Shown: positions 34,377 to 36,536 of the stretch, one piece after another
How the letters are laid out: each line of letters starts with the position of its first letter
Position numbering within the stretch: position 1 is the first letter of the stretch
NCBI GenBank assembly: GCA_002686595.1
Contig: NYXZ01000014.1
Location: 1 to 36,536 of the forward strand
DNA from: Planctomycetota bacterium
GTDB taxonomy: Bacteria > Planctomycetota > UBA1135 > GCA-002686595
Direction: 5' to 3'
DNA: 36,536 nt
The notes under the pieces: model-generated
The model's database searches: none
What the model was told of the DNA's origin: nothing
What the model saw: the letters and a program-made list of their open reading frames with translations, nothing else
Translations under genes and position numbers: made by a program

Positions 34377-34402
34377 GTACCCTTACGCAAGCGTAAGAGT
34401 AC
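34377..34402. promoter_or_regulatory. 26-bp near-perfect dyad, candidate operator (MerR-like layout)
   Basis: GTACCCTTACGC-AA-GCGTAAGAGTAC; 11 of 12 positions in the arms pair. Flanked by TTGTAC (34375..34380) and, after 19 nt, TACAGC (34400..34405). Confidence 0.6.
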
Positions 34403-34483
34403 AGCTGCGATGGGCTTTGCGGCGCGATGAGCGCGGCTCGAACTTGGGAATCTCAAAGTTCGGTCGGTGGGCATTTACGGCTC

Positions 34484-34506
34484 AGGCACGGTGCTGACCG
34501 GTGCCT
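34484..34506 (+). promoter_or_regulatory. Hairpin in the leader of the sigma factor gene
   Basis: AGGCACGGT-GCTG-ACC(G)GTGCCT, 9-bp stem with one bulge, about 65 nt before the preferred start codon. Confidence 0.4.
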
Positions 34507-34572
34507 CAGGATGCCCCCCCTCACCCCGGAAAGCTGGCCATGCGCAGGCGATTTTGCCGCGTGACCATCACC

Positions 34573-35748
34573 ATGAACTACGAGGGAAACAGTTTGAGAC
34601 AAACAGTCATCAGCCACGGGGACCTGGATGACAGGATTCGGGTCCTGGTCGAAAAAACCAGTGATGCAGGAGATGTTAGCTTGGCCGATCTGGCCAGGGA
34701 AATCGGCGCCGCGGGAGCGCAGTTAGAGGTGCGGGGGCATTGGCAGTGGCGCGACGAAGAGCGCAAGCAGCGTCCCTCGACCACGGCTTCAGTGGAGGAA
34801 CAGCTGCGCCAGGAAGTCGATCGCATCCGGCCCCTGTCACGGGAGGAAGAACAGGGTCTGGCCCGTCGCATGGAGGTCGCCCGCTTGCTCCTGGCCCAGG
34901 CCTTGGACAGTGAGAACCTCACCCACGAGGACCTGGAAGCGGCTTGGTGCTTTGTGCCCGAGCGCGGTTGGGAACAGTCCTGCGAGGAGTGCTCTGTGCC
35001 CCCCTTGGTTTGCCGCCGTTGGAAGGAGCTCCATGCCCTGCGCACGGAAATGGTGGAGCGCAACCTCTATCTCATTCTGCTCAATGTCGACCGCTATGCG
35101 CGCAATGCCGCCCAACGCTTGGATTTGATTCAGGAGGGTTCAATTGCCCTGTTCCGGGCAGCGGACGGTTTCGAATGGCGCCGGGGATTGCTTTTCCGCA
35201 CCTATGCTGTCCATTGGCTGAACCAGGCCTTCCGCAGCTTCTTGTACAACTTCGGGCGCACGATTCGAGTGCCGGTGTACTTGCAGAAGGCCAGCAAGCA
35301 TGTGCAGCGGGCCGCAGAGAAACTGGGTCCTGATCCCAGCGTCGATGCCATTGCCGAGTGCACTGGATTGACGGAGAGCGTGGTCGAATCGACGCTCAAG
35401 GCCCAACGCCCCACCTACTCTCTGGACCGTGCCCTGATCGATGGCGAAGAGGGTCACGACCTGGCCAATGCCATTGGGTATGAGGCCGAAGATGGGCCCT
35501 ATGACACATCCCTGGAAGACACCTCCCTGGAGGATGGGCTGCGCGGGGCCCTGGGCCGCTTGAATGAGCGTGAGCGCTTTGTGCTCGCCATGCGCTTCGG
35601 CTTGGAACGGGAACGGGATCACACCCTGGCGGAGGTGGCCCGGGAAATCGGTGTCAGCCTGGAGCGCGTGCGCCAAATCCAGATGCGCGCCATTGCCAAG
35701 CTGGACACGCCCTCCCTGCGCCGTGCCGTGGCCCCCTTTCTGAGTTAG
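34573..35748 (+). CDS. Divergent RpoD-like sigma-70 family RNA polymerase sigma factor
   Basis: Regions 1.2/2 (LSREEEQGLARRMEVA...EMVERNLYLILLNVDRYARNAAQRLDLIQEGSIALFRAADGFEWRRGLLFRTYAVHWLNQAFRSFLYNFGRTIRVPVYL), region 3, region 4 (LGRLNERERFVLAMRFGLERERDHTLAEVAREIGVSLERVRQIQMRAIAKL). Start uncertain (34501, 34540 or 34573). Confidence 0.9.
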   Translation: MNYEGNSLRQTVISHGDLDDRIRVLVEKTSDAGDVSLADLAREIGAAGAQLEVRGHWQWRDEERKQRPSTTASVEEQLRQEVDRIRPLSREEEQGLARRMEVARLLLAQALDSENLTHEDLEAAWCFVPERGWEQSCEECSVPPLVCRRWKELHALRTEMVERNLYLILLNVDRYARNAAQRLDLIQEGSIALFRAADGFEWRRGLLFRTYAVHWLNQAFRSFLYNFGRTIRVPVYLQKASKHVQRAAEKLGPDPSVDAIAECTGLTESVVESTLKAQRPTYSLDRALIDGEEGHDLANAIGYEAEDGPYDTSLEDTSLEDGLRGALGRLNERERFVLAMRFGLERERDHTLAEVAREIGVSLERVRQIQMRAIAKLDTPSLRRAVAPFLS

Positions 35749-35895
35749 CCAACGGAAGATGACCGGACGAGCGATCCGGCGGTGAAAGCAGACAAGCGGA
35801 GGGCGCTATCCACTTGTTTTCATGGGGGAAGATAGGGATCGGTGGGCAGACCACGGTAGCGTAGGCGTGCTATCCTGCTGCGCTGTTTTTCAGCC

Positions 35896-36536
35896 ATGGT
35901 CACACAGGAAGCAACAAACGAGAGCGTCGGCAGTGGGGAGCTCGGGCGCAAGCCCGCCTGGCTCAAGGTCCAGTTGCCCGCTGGCCAGGAGTACAAGAGG
36001 CTCAAGGATCTGGTGGCAGAGCTCGGTCTCAACACGGTCTGTGAAAAGGCACGCTGTCCCAACTTGGGAGAGTGTTGGCGTGGCTCCTCCGCCACCATGA
36101 CGCTCATGGTGCTCGGCGATGTGTGCACACGGCGCTGCCGCTTCTGTGCCGTGGAGACTGTCGAACGCGGCCGTGCCATTGACCCGCAGGAACCGAACAA
36201 TGTGGGCCGCGCCGTGGCGCGCCTGAACCTCTCCTATGTGGTCATTACCAGCGTTGATCGCGACGATCTGGTGGATGGCGGAGCCGCGCATTACGCGGCC
36301 TGCGTGGAGTCCGTGCGCGCCCACGCGCCGCGTACCGCCCACGCGCCGCGGACTATTGTGGAGACGCTGATCCCTGACTACCAGGGCGCGCAGCTGGAGA
36401 CGCTAATGGCTGCGCGACCGGCGGTCCTAGGGCACAATGTCGAGGTCGTCGATCGCCTGCAGCGCAAGGTGCGCGACGCGCGCTGTTCCCTAGAACGTTC
36501 GCTGGAAACCCTGCGCGGCGCCCGTGAACTGGCTCC
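35896..36536 (+). CDS. lipA: Lipoyl synthase, 3' truncated by window edge
   Basis: Open frame to window end: LNTVCEKARCPNLGECWRGSSATMTLMVLGDVCTRRCRFCAVETVERG...VVITSVDRDDLVDGGAAHYAACV...IVETLIPDYQG. Auxiliary-cluster Cys and radical SAM CX3CX2C motifs present. Confidence 0.95.
   Translation, partial: MVTQEATNESVGSGELGRKPAWLKVQLPAGQEYKRLKDLVAELGLNTVCEKARCPNLGECWRGSSATMTLMVLGDVCTRRCRFCAVETVERGRAIDPQEPNNVGRAVARLNLSYVVITSVDRDDLVDGGAAHYAACVESVRAHAPRTAHAPRTIVETLIPDYQGAQLETLMAARPAVLGHNVEVVDRLQRKVRDARCSLERSLETLRGARELA

Noticed and set aside
1-36536. CRISPR arrays, tRNA/rRNA genes, transposases, integrases, phage genes
   Set aside because: No regularly spaced direct repeats, no cloverleaf or T-loop pattern noticed in the intergenic gaps, and no mobile-element protein motifs in the ORF translations.

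Overview
High-GC bacterial chromosomal window, about 36.5 kb, densely coded, with no tRNA, rRNA, CRISPR array or transposase that I can support. From left to right it holds: the end of a flagellar locus (FliK-C-like and FhlB-like); two tandem paralogous small membrane proteins on the minus strand separated by a 15-bp perfect hairpin; pdxA; a B12-binding radical SAM enzyme overlapping a TPMT-like methyltransferase; a secreted purple-acid-phosphatase-like metallophosphoesterase; a PDZ protein carrying about 12 degenerate GxDxY repeats; two tandem SPFH/band-7 paralogs; an EF-G outside the str operon; a beta-propeller-like protein; a DJ-1/PfpI-like protein that has lost its catalytic Cys; a Tex protein with an E/P/A-rich insert and an RGG-rich tail; ptsI without ptsH; a protein with four Myb/SANT-like repeats; a Y-family polymerase-dnaE2-amidinotransferase operon; trmL; a GT-C membrane glycosyltransferase; dgt; a lipoprotein, methyltransferase and acyl-CoA dehydrogenase run; a 26-bp near-perfect dyad upstream of a divergent RpoD-like sigma factor; and the 5' part of lipA. 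Best candidates for follow-up are the small-membrane-protein pair with its hairpin, the PDZ-repeat protein, the SPFH pair with oppositely charged tails, the four-repeat Myb-like protein, the RGG-tailed Tex, the mutagenesis operon with an amidinotransferase, and the MerR-like dyad plus divergent sigma factor. All family calls come from reading motifs by eye. No database search or folding program was run.
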